Part shown: positions 1 through 9,246 of the stretch, one piece after another
How the letters are laid out: each line of letters begins with the position of its first letter
How positions within the stretch are numbered: the stretch's first letter is position 1
Origin: Clostridiales bacterium
Lineage (GTDB): Bacteria > Bacillota > Clostridia > Oscillospirales > CAG-272
Reading direction: 5' to 3'
Length of the DNA: 64,000 nt
Assembly (NCBI GenBank): GCA_022793655.1
Contig: JAAWDG010000003.1
Location: forward strand, 1-64,000
Notes under the pieces: model-generated
What the model saw: only the letters and a program-made list of their open reading frames with translations
What the model was told of the DNA's origin: nothing
Database searches by the model: none
Made by a program: the position numbers and the translations under genes

Positions 1-1875
1 GACGCACCTCTTTGCAGCTATGTCAATATTACTGTAAACGGTGAGAACTGGGGCTTGTATTTAGCAGTTGAAAGTATTGAGGAAGCGTTCCTTGAACGAA
101 ATTACGGCAGTGACTACGGAGAATTATACAAGCCTGACAGTATGAGCATGGGCGGTGGCCGCGGTAACGGTGATAAGTTCGATATGGCAGATTGGTCTGC
201 CGAACTGAACCAAGAAACCATATTAGAAATTAAGAATACTTTGGAGAAGATGGACGATACGCAGCTTGCAGAAATATTAGAAAAGCTTGGGTATAGGCGT
301 CTTGACGATTTACTATCTGCATTAGAAAATGCAGATAGTATCGAAGAAGTTCTGAATGGTATGGATATTAGGGAATTGCTCACAGGAAAAAGCAATCCGG
401 CCACCCCTTCGAGAACGGAAAGCATGACACCGCCGGATGTGTCTGAAAACGATGGCTTTCCTAATGAGAGTCAAAATAATCAGATGCAGCAGAATGGTCA
501 AAACAGTATGCAGCCACCAAGTGGCGAAGCACCTGCTGGTGAAGAAATGCCGAGAAACGGTCAAGGCGGTATGCAACTGCCAAGCGGCGAAGCACCTCCT
601 GATGGAGAAATGCCACAGATGCCAAATGGCGAACACCCGACAGACAGTAATTTTCAAGGCGGAGCAGGCGGCGGAATGGGCAGCGATGATGTAAAGCTTA
701 TCTACTCTGATGATGAGTACAATAGTTATACAAATATTTTTAATAATGCTAAAACTGATATTACCGACGCAGATAAAGACCGTTTGATTGCGTCATTAAA
801 ACAGCTTAACAGCAATGAAAATATCGATGAGGTTGTAAATATCGATGAGGTTATTCGATATTTTGTAGTCCATAATTTCGTCTGCAATTTTGACAGCTAC
901 ACGGGGTCTATGATTCACAATTACTACCTTTATGAAGAAGATGGGCAGCTTTCTATGATACCTTGGGATTACAACCTTGCTTTTGGCGGATTTCAAGATG
1001 TAAAAGATGCCACCTCGCTAGTTAACTACCCGAGAGATTCGCCTGTTTCAAGCGGAACAGTGGATTCCAGACCGATGCTTGCTTGGATTTTCAGCAATGA
1101 AGAATATACAGAGCTGTATCATAAATATTTTGCAGAATTTATCGAAATTTGCTTTGACAGCGGATATTTCTCAGAAATGATTGATTCTACCCGGGAAACG
1201 ATTGCACCTTTCGTAGAAAATGACGCAACAAAATTCTGTACCTATGAGGAATTCCAAACAGGTGTTGACGCCTTGAAAGAATTTTGCTTACTCCGTGCGG
1301 AAAGTGTGAGCGGGCAGCTTGACGGTACGATTGCTTCTACCTCTGACGGACAGGCACAGAATAGTCGTTCATTGATTGATGCTTCCGCTCTCAATATTTC
1401 GGATATGGGTTCTATGGGAAACGAGAAAGACGGTGGAATAGATAAACCGAATATGCAAAATGACGCACGGGATAAAGTTTCTCAAAATACCTCTGATGAA
1501 CAGAGTCCCATTGACGATAATGATATAAAACAAGAACAAAATGATACTGCCACTCATTCACCGCCAAATGGACAGCAGAGGGGGAGCGTACCTCCCCATA
1601 TGCCGCAAAACGAACAACAAAACGGCGACACGTCTGTTTCATTGCCAAACGAAACGCAGAGTGATACAGCGCATCCAACCATACCAAATAGCAAACAACC
1701 ATCTGACTCATTACAAAATAATGGCGTTGCATTTGCGCCAAACGCTGAACAAAGTGAAACGGGCTTGGCTAATACGCAAATGATTAGCATAGAGTCGTGG
1801 ATAGCGATTAGCGTATCGTGTTTGGTGTTGATAATAGCGATTTTAATTGCAATGCGTTATAAAAAACGTTCTTGA
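1..1875 (+). CDS. CotH kinase family protein (5' truncated by window), Q/P/M-rich linkers and C-terminal TM anchor
   Basis: Frame is open from base 1 (DAPLCSYVNITVNGENWGLYLAVESIEEAFLERNYG...). CotH-like motifs GLYLAVE and ..SMIPWDYNLAFGGF; C-terminal hydrophobic helix then RYKKRS. Confidence 0.85.
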   Translation, partial: DAPLCSYVNITVNGENWGLYLAVESIEEAFLERNYGSDYGELYKPDSMSMGGGRGNGDKFDMADWSAELNQETILEIKNTLEKMDDTQLAEILEKLGYRRLDDLLSALENADSIEEVLNGMDIRELLTGKSNPATPSRTESMTPPDVSENDGFPNESQNNQMQQNGQNSMQPPSGEAPAGEEMPRNGQGGMQLPSGEAPPDGEMPQMPNGEHPTDSNFQGGAGGGMGSDDVKLIYSDDEYNSYTNIFNNAKTDITDADKDRLIASLKQLNSNENIDEVVNIDEVIRYFVVHNFVCNFDSYTGSMIHNYYLYEEDGQLSMIPWDYNLAFGGFQDVKDATSLVNYPRDSPVSSGTVDSRPMLAWIFSNEEYTELYHKYFAEFIEICFDSGYFSEMIDSTRETIAPFVENDATKFCTYEEFQTGVDALKEFCLLRAESVSGQLDGTIASTSDGQAQNSRSLIDASALNISDMGSMGNEKDGGIDKPNMQNDARDKVSQNTSDEQSPIDDNDIKQEQNDTATHSPPNGQQRGSVPPHMPQNEQQNGDTSVSLPNETQSDTAHPTIPNSKQPSDSLQNNGVAFAPNAEQSETGLANTQMISIESWIAISVSCLVLIIAILIAMRYKKRS

Positions 1876-1977
1876 CCGTAAGGTATAAAGCAGATGCAGA
1901 GAACAGAATGGATACTTTGCCCTATTCGCGGCAGGCTTGGTATGCAAAACGAAAAAAGAAAACAGCCCGATAACAAA

Positions 1978-2014
1978 AAGAGGCGGCACAGTCATAAGAC
2001 TGTGCCGCCTCTTT
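1978..2014 (+). terminator. Rho-independent terminator-like hairpin
   Basis: AAAGAGGCGGCACAGTC-ATAA-GACTGTGCCGCCTCTTT. Confidence 0.7.
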
Positions 2015-2107
2015 ACATAAATACTTCGTTACCGCACCTCGGCGAACCTCCTTGCCGTTGCTTTTTATTCCTTATCATCGTGATTGTCTTTACCCTATCA
2101 GTGTCTG

Positions 2108-2314
2108 TCACTCCATTTTATTAAAAATGACCGTTTGCTTTTTTAAGGATATTTTGCCGACCTGATAGCCATAGGCGGCAAGCTCTTTTTTGCAAGTTAA
2201 AAACGAGTGGTCAATTGATAGGCCGGTTATGCTCTGAATTTCTTCAAAGGTCATTCGCAGAGAGGCTTGTCCGCTTTGGCACACATAATCCCATAAAGCG
2301 CTGTATTTGCTCAT
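2108..2314 (-). CDS. Small DUF7662-like protein
   Basis: 68 aa, MSKYSALWDYVCQSGQASLRMTFEEIQSITGLSIDHSFL; typical small family layout. Confidence 0.55.
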   Translation of the reverse strand: MSKYSALWDYVCQSGQASLRMTFEEIQSITGLSIDHSFLTCKKELAAYGYQVGKISLKKQTVIFNKME

Positions 2315-2409
2315 GCTCTTTTGCCCCTTTTCACATCATCACAACAAAATGCACCGAAAAGCCTCTTTTTTCGCCGGCGCACGAAAAAAATATAAGGACA
2401 GCGGCGGCC

Positions 2410-3399
2410 TTATTTAATAATATCCGCAATTTTAGCAGTTTTCACCGTTTTAGGCTGTCCATATTCGTTAGACTCGCCATAAGCGACCGTTTTGCCCTCG
2501 CCAAAATAATAAATGTCGACAAATCCTGTCTCAACTTCATATTTTTTATAAAAACCGCCTGTTGTTTCTAAAATCAAGGTGTAAGTCAGCTCTTTTCCAT
2601 CATCCTCTGTCTGCAAGGTGAGAATATATTTGCCGTCCTCTGAAACCTTTTCTTCTGCTCGGAGAATTTTCGCTTGATTCACTCCTAACACGCAGGCGTA
2701 AAAAGCCATAAACACCGCAATGCCGCAAACACAAATGCGAGGATACATCCCCTCAATCGTGATGCCCACCGCCACAAAGGACAGAATCAGCGGCACCATC
2801 AAAAACACGTTGCCATGCACGCAGAAAAGGCTCGTAAACACTACTAACAAAGCAAGCGGCTTTGGCATCATATCCATGAACATAAGAAGCAAAACACCCA
2901 CTGCCGAAAGAAGCAAATATAGAATATACAAAATGACAGTAAGCGGCGTCATTCTGAAATGATATCCGAAAAGGCCCAATAAATCAATACACACGACCGA
3001 AAGAATATACGCCACAATCAGGCAGAGCGGAACAAGCAGCGCCGCCATTTTCTTTTTGGTCATGGCCTTGCGCTTGCCGCCCGGCACCGTCGGAATCGCA
3101 AGCGAGGTGGTTGTCATCATCCGATGAACCGTTTGGGTGTCCATCCGTTTGACCGAATTGGTCGCAAAAAATTGATATTCGCCGGTAGGTGTTCCTGCGG
3201 CGGAGGCTCCCGCTTGCGGCCGGCCGGATGAAGCCTGCTTAACATTCAGTCTCGCCTCTTCCTCTCGTCTGACGTCATCGACAATTTTGCTGTCCGCCGG
3301 TTTGTACCGAAAAGGCTCCGGTTGTTGCCGGTTTGTTTGGGCGCTCATTGGCGCTCCCGGCCCCAATGGGCGCTTGCCGCTGTCGTTATTTGTTTTCAT
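2410..3399 (-). CDS. Hypothetical multi-TM membrane protein
   Basis: 329 aa with hydrophilic N-terminus and several hydrophobic helices; 3' neighbour of polA on the same strand. Confidence 0.7.
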   Translation of the reverse strand: MKTNNDSGKRPLGPGAPMSAQTNRQQPEPFRYKPADSKIVDDVRREEEARLNVKQASSGRPQAGASAAGTPTGEYQFFATNSVKRMDTQTVHRMMTTTSLAIPTVPGGKRKAMTKKKMAALLVPLCLIVAYILSVVCIDLLGLFGYHFRMTPLTVILYILYLLLSAVGVLLLMFMDMMPKPLALLVVFTSLFCVHGNVFLMVPLILSFVAVGITIEGMYPRICVCGIAVFMAFYACVLGVNQAKILRAEEKVSEDGKYILTLQTEDDGKELTYTLILETTGGFYKKYEVETGFVDIYYFGEGKTVAYGESNEYGQPKTVKTAKIADIIK

Positions 3400-5893
3400 A
3401 CCAAGTTTCTCCTATCGAAGTTTGTGCGACAAGGGGCACCGAAAGGCTCATCACATTTTCCATTTCGGTTTGCAAGATGCGCGCCGCCAAAGAGGCGCAC
3501 TCCCTGTTCGCTTCAATCACAAGCTCGTCATGGACCTGCAAAATAATCGCCGCGTCGAGGTTGGCTTCTTGCAGCGCCTTATGCACCTTCACCATCGCCA
3601 ACTTCATCATGTCTGCCGCAGCGCCCTGAATCGGGCTGTTCATGGCCACCCGTTCACCAAACGAACGCAGCATAGCCTTGCCGGCTGATAGTTCGGGTAT
3701 ATAGCGCCGCCGACCAAAGAGAGTGGTCACATACCCATCCTCTTTGGCTTGTTCTACTACATTGTTCAAATAGTCAGCCACGCCCGGATAGGTCCGCATA
3801 TAAGAATCTATATAATCTTTTGCTTGTTTCTTGGTAACGCCAAGGTCCTGGGCCAGTGCAAAATCACTAATGCCATATACAATGCCGAAATTCACGGCCT
3901 TGGCCCGCTTGCGCATTTCAGCCGTCACACCCGCGGCGGGTACACCAAAGGCCGAAGCGGCCGTCAGCGCATGAATATCTACATTGTCTAAGAACGCCTG
4001 AATCATGGTGGGATCATTCGCCACATGCGCAAGCAGCCGCAGTTCAATTTGCGAATAATCGGCATCCACTAACACATAATCCTGATTTTCAGGAACAAAA
4101 TACCGCCGCAGCACACGGCCGATTTCCGTTTTGATGGGAATATTCTGTAAGTTCGGTTCAACCGAGGAAAGCCGCCCTGTGGCCGTCACCGTCTGCTGAA
4201 ATCGGGTGTGCACACGGCCTGCTTCATCCGCCGCTGTCGAAAGGCCAACCGCATAGGTTGAGTTGAGCTTTGTCAGCTGCCGATACTCTAACACAAGGTC
4301 CACAATGGGATAGAAGGGACGCAGCCCCTCTAACACCTCGGCAGAAGTCGAATAGCCGGTTTTTGTCTTTTTCTTCGTAGGAATCTGTAGTTTGTCAAAC
4401 AAGATGTGACCAAGCTGTTTCGGCGAATTGATATTAAATTCCTCACCGGCCAACAAATAAATATTCTCGGCCAGCACATGCGCCGCCTGTGTCAATTCTT
4501 CCGAATAGGCATGAAGCCCGTCCACATCCACCTTAAAGCCTTTTTTCTCCATCTCGGCCAAAACAAAGGCGCAGGGCAACTCAATTTGCTCGTACAGTTC
4601 CTTGACGCCCGTCTCGGCCATGCGCGCCGATAGATTCTCCCACAGCCGATAGAGCAAATCTGCCTCATCCGCCGAGGTCATAGAAAGATAGGTTTTCGCT
4701 AACCGGTCCACCGAATAATCGGCGGCCGCCGTGTCCAGCACATACCCCGCCAACGAAACATCAAAGGCGCAGGAACGAAAAACAATGCCCTCTGCATCAA
4801 GCTGATGCCAAAGGCTCTTTGCATCATGCACAATCAACCGGTAGTCAGTCTCTTCAAACAACACACGCACGTCGGTGAGTGAATCAAACGAGATCTTCAC
4901 ATGCTCATCCGCCGCAAGATACAGATACCCCTCTTCTAAGAGAAGGCCATAAGGTTTCCCTTTTTGCACCTGGTCAAGGCTTGCCGGACAATACTCGGCC
5001 GCATCGGCCTGTTCCTCTAACGAAAGCCGGTCAAGCAAAGAATAAAGCTCTAATTCTTTTAACAAATCAGTCAGTTTTTTTGTTTGATAACCCGTGAATG
5101 CCACATCGTCAAGCGACAAGCCCACCGGCACGTCGGTGCAAATGGTGGCCAAATCACGCGAAAGCAGCGCGCTGTCCCGCCCGGCCGCTAACTTTTTTTT
5201 CACACCGGCCGATAAGTCGGCCGTTTCATAGGTTGCAAGCAGATTGTCTAAATCATGAAAATCGGCTATGAGTTTCAGCGCCGTTTTTTCACCAATACCG
5301 GCTACACCGGGAATATGGTCAGAGGCATCGCCCATCAGCGCTTTCACATCGACGAATTGCGATGACAGCACACCGTATTTTTCGGTGAATACCGCGGGCG
5401 TATAAGCCGTTGTTTGGCCGGTTGAGGCAAGCAGCACGGTCGTATTTTCATTTACAAGCTGAAGCGCGTCCCGATCACCGGTTAAAAGATAAGCATGAAC
5501 GCCGCGCTCATTCGCCATACGCGCAAAGGTGCCTAACAAATCGTCCGCCTCATAGCCCTCTTGCTCGGCTACATAAAAACCAAGTCCCTTCGCGCATTCT
5601 TTGGCATAGGGCAGCTGCACAGCTAACTCCTCGGGCATGCCTTTGCGGCCCGCCTTGTATTCGGCATAAGCCTTATGCCGAAAGGTCGGCCCTTTTAAAT
5701 CAAAAGCCGTCACCGCATAGGCCGGCGCAAGCTCGGCGCAGTGCTTCAGCATAATATTCGTGAAACCATACACCGCTTGGGTAAACAAACCGTCCTTGGT
5801 CGTCAGCGGTCTGATGCCGTAAAAAGCACGGTTCAAAATACTGTTGCCATCTACAACGAGTATGCATGGTTTGGTTGATTGCTGCATTTGCAT
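3386..5893 (-). CDS. polA: DNA polymerase I
   Basis: 5'-3' exonuclease N-domain (VDGNSILNRAFYG) and family A polymerase motifs (DADYSQIELRLLAH, KAVNFGIVYG, QVHDELVIEA); start placed at MQMQQST. Confidence 0.97.
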   Translation of the reverse strand: MQMQQSTKPCILVVDGNSILNRAFYGIRPLTTKDGLFTQAVYGFTNIMLKHCAELAPAYAVTAFDLKGPTFRHKAYAEYKAGRKGMPEELAVQLPYAKECAKGLGFYVAEQEGYEADDLLGTFARMANERGVHAYLLTGDRDALQLVNENTTVLLASTGQTTAYTPAVFTEKYGVLSSQFVDVKALMGDASDHIPGVAGIGEKTALKLIADFHDLDNLLATYETADLSAGVKKKLAAGRDSALLSRDLATICTDVPVGLSLDDVAFTGYQTKKLTDLLKELELYSLLDRLSLEEQADAAEYCPASLDQVQKGKPYGLLLEEGYLYLAADEHVKISFDSLTDVRVLFEETDYRLIVHDAKSLWHQLDAEGIVFRSCAFDVSLAGYVLDTAAADYSVDRLAKTYLSMTSADEADLLYRLWENLSARMAETGVKELYEQIELPCAFVLAEMEKKGFKVDVDGLHAYSEELTQAAHVLAENIYLLAGEEFNINSPKQLGHILFDKLQIPTKKKTKTGYSTSAEVLEGLRPFYPIVDLVLEYRQLTKLNSTYAVGLSTAADEAGRVHTRFQQTVTATGRLSSVEPNLQNIPIKTEIGRVLRRYFVPENQDYVLVDADYSQIELRLLAHVANDPTMIQAFLDNVDIHALTAASAFGVPAAGVTAEMRKRAKAVNFGIVYGISDFALAQDLGVTKKQAKDYIDSYMRTYPGVADYLNNVVEQAKEDGYVTTLFGRRRYIPELSAGKAMLRSFGERVAMNSPIQGAAADMMKLAMVKVHKALQEANLDAAIILQVHDELVIEANRECASLAARILQTEMENVMSLSVPLVAQTSIGETWYENK

Positions 5894-6014
5894 AAAAATC
5901 CCTCGATCTTGATTCACTTAGTCCATCGCCCCTTTGGCGCGCAAGACAAAAACCGAATCAAAACATTCATTTTATTTATTATATCAAATATATGTAAATT
6001 TTTCAAATTTTTAT

Positions 6015-6043
6015 TTGACTTACCCGTTTTAATTCAGTATAAT
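6015..6043 (+). promoter_or_regulatory. Sigma-A-type promoter
   Basis: TTGACT-17 bp-TATAAT upstream of the NYN-domain gene. Confidence 0.7.
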
Positions 6044-6151
6044 GATGAACATGGCTGCATCGTTTGATCCTTTTTGTTCGGCTTTTTTCCGACATAAACA
6101 GAAATCTTTAAGGACCAAACGGCAAGCAAAACAATTGGAAAGGAGGTAAGT

Positions 6152-6928
6152 ATGTTCGGATTATTTAAAAAACAGAAGTCCGAATTAAAACGCGCGGTCA
6201 TATTTGTCGACTATGAACATTGGTATATTTCATTCGATAAGTTTTACGATAAAAAGCCGGATATAAAAGCATTCAGAGAGGAATTATCAAAGTCCTACGA
6301 TATTGTTGATATTTCATTTTTTGCCGATTTTTCAAATCCCTCTCTGCGAGCTGAAATTTCAAGAATCCGAGAAGTCACCGGCTCGATCATTGAGACGCAG
6401 AACTCATCGTCTCATTTTAAAAAAGATTTCACTGATTTTATCATGTTAGACCATATTTATCAAGCCGCGCTTATGCGTTCGGATATTGATACGTTTATTA
6501 TTTTCTCAGGCGACGGTCATTTTTCAAGCGTGGTCAGCTTTCTCAAAACCAAATGCCGCAAAGAAGTGGGCGTATATGGCGTAAAGGACGCAATCAGCGG
6601 CTCGCTCAAGGGCGCTGCCGATTGGACGGTTGAAGTAACCGGCGAAGATCAAACGCTGTATCAATATGGTTATCTAATTCTTAAAAACGTAAAATCTGTT
6701 CAAGAAAAACACAGCGGCAAAGGCAGAGCCCGCATCACCTTTTGGGCCACTGTAGAAGCGGTTTCAAAAACCTATGGCATTGATCGGGACGAAATTGCCA
6801 AAACCCTTCGCACCATGTTGGAAAAAGGCTATCTTAACCAGTATTATGTTCGGTCAGGTTCTAAAAAAATTAAAGTCATCAGCATCAACTGGGCGCTTTG
6901 CCAAAAAGATGGAGTGTGGCATGATTAA
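6152..6928 (+). CDS. NYN (LabA-like PIN) domain protein with winged-helix-like C-terminus
   Basis: RAVIFVDYEHWYISFD...FIIFSGDGHFSSVVSFLK...KEVGVYG is a NYN domain signature; AAAGGAGG SD. Confidence 0.85.
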   Translation: MFGLFKKQKSELKRAVIFVDYEHWYISFDKFYDKKPDIKAFREELSKSYDIVDISFFADFSNPSLRAEISRIREVTGSIIETQNSSSHFKKDFTDFIMLDHIYQAALMRSDIDTFIIFSGDGHFSSVVSFLKTKCRKEVGVYGVKDAISGSLKGAADWTVEVTGEDQTLYQYGYLILKNVKSVQEKHSGKGRARITFWATVEAVSKTYGIDRDEIAKTLRTMLEKGYLNQYYVRSGSKKIKVISINWALCQKDGVWHD

Positions 6929-7253
6929 ATTTTTTGGTTCAAAGAAAAAAGAAGACAGCGTGTCTTATCGCAGAGAAAAAGCCGACGCCCTTTCGGGCCG
7001 GGCCATTAAATATGTGACCGAGCGAAGCGCGGACGGCAGCAACGATACCGTCATCGGCAAGGCTGGCTCTCTTTCGGTACGAAACGGAGAGTTTATTGTA
7101 TTATCCAGCCAGCAAATTGTGTTTCGCTGCAAAGTAGATAAACTAACCGCGTCTGACCTCATGTCGCTTGAAGGGGTTATCTTAGAAGGGTATGATGAAG
7201 AGCAAAAACGAGTGCGCAAAATCATTGCCTATTATACCTATTATCGTACATAG
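6921..7253 (+). CDS. Conserved hypothetical protein, translationally coupled to NYN gene
   Basis: ATG overlaps the stop of the upstream gene (ATGATTAA); MIKFFGSKKKEDSVSYRREKADALSGRAIKYVTER... Confidence 0.6.
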   Translation: MIKFFGSKKKEDSVSYRREKADALSGRAIKYVTERSADGSNDTVIGKAGSLSVRNGEFIVLSSQQIVFRCKVDKLTASDLMSLEGVILEGYDEEQKRVRKIIAYYTYYRT

Positions 7254-7304
7254 ACCACTTGTCTCATACAAGTTTTATGAATCTTTTGCCGATCAAACTA
7301 TATC

Positions 7305-7778
7305 ATGAAAAACAACATCAATCAACTGATTTCTCTTTTGAAAGAAAACCATATGACCATTGCGGCCGCCGAGTCCTGCACCGGCGGACTGCTTTCGGCT
7401 GCGATCACGTCGGCAGCCGGAGCCAGCGCGGTGTTTGAAGGATCGATCATTTCCTATGCCAATCGCATTAAAGAAAACATGTTAGGCGTAGCATCGACTA
7501 TTTTAACGACGCACGGCGCTGTTTCGGAGCCCTGTGCAAAAGCAATGGCAGAGGGCGTCAGACAAAAAATCGGCGCTGATATCGGCGTATCCATCACCGG
7601 CATTGCCGGACCAGGCGGCGGCACGCCGCAAAAACCGGTAGGCACGGTGTATATCGGCCTTTCGTTTGCCGGCGGCACACTGGCAAAACGCTTTCAGTTC
7701 GACGGCAGCCGAGAGGATGTGCGCCGGCAAAGTGTTGCGCAAGCGATTGAAGAAGTGCTTGCCGCTTGTTTCGCATAA
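7305..7778 (+). CDS. pncC: CinA C-terminal family protein / nicotinamide-nucleotide amidohydrolase
   Basis: AAESCTGGLLSAAITSAAGAS...GVSITGIAGPGGGTPQKPVGTVYIGL. Confidence 0.95.
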   Translation: MKNNINQLISLLKENHMTIAAAESCTGGLLSAAITSAAGASAVFEGSIISYANRIKENMLGVASTILTTHGAVSEPCAKAMAEGVRQKIGADIGVSITGIAGPGGGTPQKPVGTVYIGLSFAGGTLAKRFQFDGSREDVRRQSVAQAIEEVLAACFA

Positions 7779-7878
7779 AAACAGGCCGTCCCTTGTTGAC
7801 GGCCAATAACACAAAACGTTTCATACAAAATCATCAGACGGCCGCAGCGCCGACAGTGCTATGATTTGGAGGGTTAAC

Positions 7879-9246
7879 ATGAACATCAACTACCAAGAAT
7901 CAACCAAGACAATTCGCAGAAACCCTGAAATGGGCTATCCTCATTTCTCCAGCTGGCAAGATATGAAAAAAGAAGGAATCATGACCAGCCAGCAAATGAA
8001 AGAAGCCGTTCAAAATTTAAGCGGCTATGTCAATCTGCTTTACACATTGACTGATTTTACTAAAAACGGTGGCGGAGCCGACATGCCCATCACCGAAAAA
8101 GCCCTGTCTGATCTGGGTGACCAGCTGCATAGCTTAGCTTCGCGGGGCGGCAGTGCGCTGCTGCGTTTTGCCTATGATTCCAGAGGGGAAAGAGACAAAG
8201 AGCCTGAAAGCTTAGAAATGATTTTAACCCACATTAAGCAAATCGGCGAAGTACTGCATCAGTATAATTATGCGGTGGCTGGTTTAGAGGCAGGTATTAT
8301 CGGCCTGTTTGGCGAAATGCACAACTCCAAATACTGCGGCGAAGAATTCAGCAAACCCATTATTCAAGCCCTGCTTGACGCATGTCCCGATGGCAAACCG
8401 GTTTTGCTTCGTTCCCCGATTTATCTGAAAGCATGGTCTAGTAAGGAATTTTCAGAAATCGCGGGCTGGACGCCCGAAAAAGGCTCGGACGCTGCCCGCC
8501 TTGGCTTTTATAACGACGGCTACATGGGTTCGGACTCTGACCTTGGCACCTGGACAGAAGACATGCTGACCCGCAAAGAAGGCATTGATTATTTAAACCG
8601 GATGGGCACCCAAGTCTTTTACGGCGGCGAATATTCGGGCGCATGGTGGTGGACCACTCGTTTCCAGGCCTGGCTGCCTGAAAACGCGATTCCTGAAATG
8701 TATCGCTCGCATGTAGACTATATCCGCGGCAATGTCTTTAAAGACGAACATGTCAGCTATGAAAACTTTATCTATGGTGAAGATTATGAATATTCATGGT
8801 TTCCGGATAATTCCGCCTACTATGGCCAAACAACATGGAAATTTATCCGCGATCATATCGGTTATCGTTTTGTACTGCGCGCCTCGGACGCGAAAGCAGA
8901 AGGCAGAAAAGTCTCCCTTCGCGGTCAAGTGGAAAACACCGGTTTCTCCAGTGTGATTAACCCGAAAAAAGCCGTGTTGATTTTCAAGGCTGAGGACGGC
9001 ACCGTTTATCAAACGCCTATCGAATGCGACGTGCGCGACTGGCTCTCCTGCCAAACAACGCCATACGAATTCTCAGCCATGCTGCCTGAAGAAGCCGCGC
9101 CCGGCCGTTATGAAGTTTATCTGCGCTTCTCCCTATTCGGCATCACCGAAGAGGCCTGCCGTCTTAGCGCCATCGAATTTGCAAATGAAGACATTTTTAA
9201 TGAGGACATCGGCGGCAACTTGATAGGAGAAGTCAACATTCAATGA
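7879..9246 (+). CDS. DUF4832/DUF4874 domain protein
   Basis: NPEMGYPHFSSW..., GIIGLFGEMHNSKY, VLLRSPIYLKAW, LGFYNDGYMGSDSDLGT. Confidence 0.7.
   Translation: MNINYQESTKTIRRNPEMGYPHFSSWQDMKKEGIMTSQQMKEAVQNLSGYVNLLYTLTDFTKNGGGADMPITEKALSDLGDQLHSLASRGGSALLRFAYDSRGERDKEPESLEMILTHIKQIGEVLHQYNYAVAGLEAGIIGLFGEMHNSKYCGEEFSKPIIQALLDACPDGKPVLLRSPIYLKAWSSKEFSEIAGWTPEKGSDAARLGFYNDGYMGSDSDLGTWTEDMLTRKEGIDYLNRMGTQVFYGGEYSGAWWWTTRFQAWLPENAIPEMYRSHVDYIRGNVFKDEHVSYENFIYGEDYEYSWFPDNSAYYGQTTWKFIRDHIGYRFVLRASDAKAEGRKVSLRGQVENTGFSSVINPKKAVLIFKAEDGTVYQTPIECDVRDWLSCQTTPYEFSAMLPEEAAPGRYEVYLRFSLFGITEEACRLSAIEFANEDIFNEDIGGNLIGEVNIQ

Noticed and set aside
3386-5893. PolA lacking clear 3'-5' exonuclease catalytic residues
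   Set aside because: A degenerate proofreading domain is already common in Firmicutes PolA, so not reported as novel.
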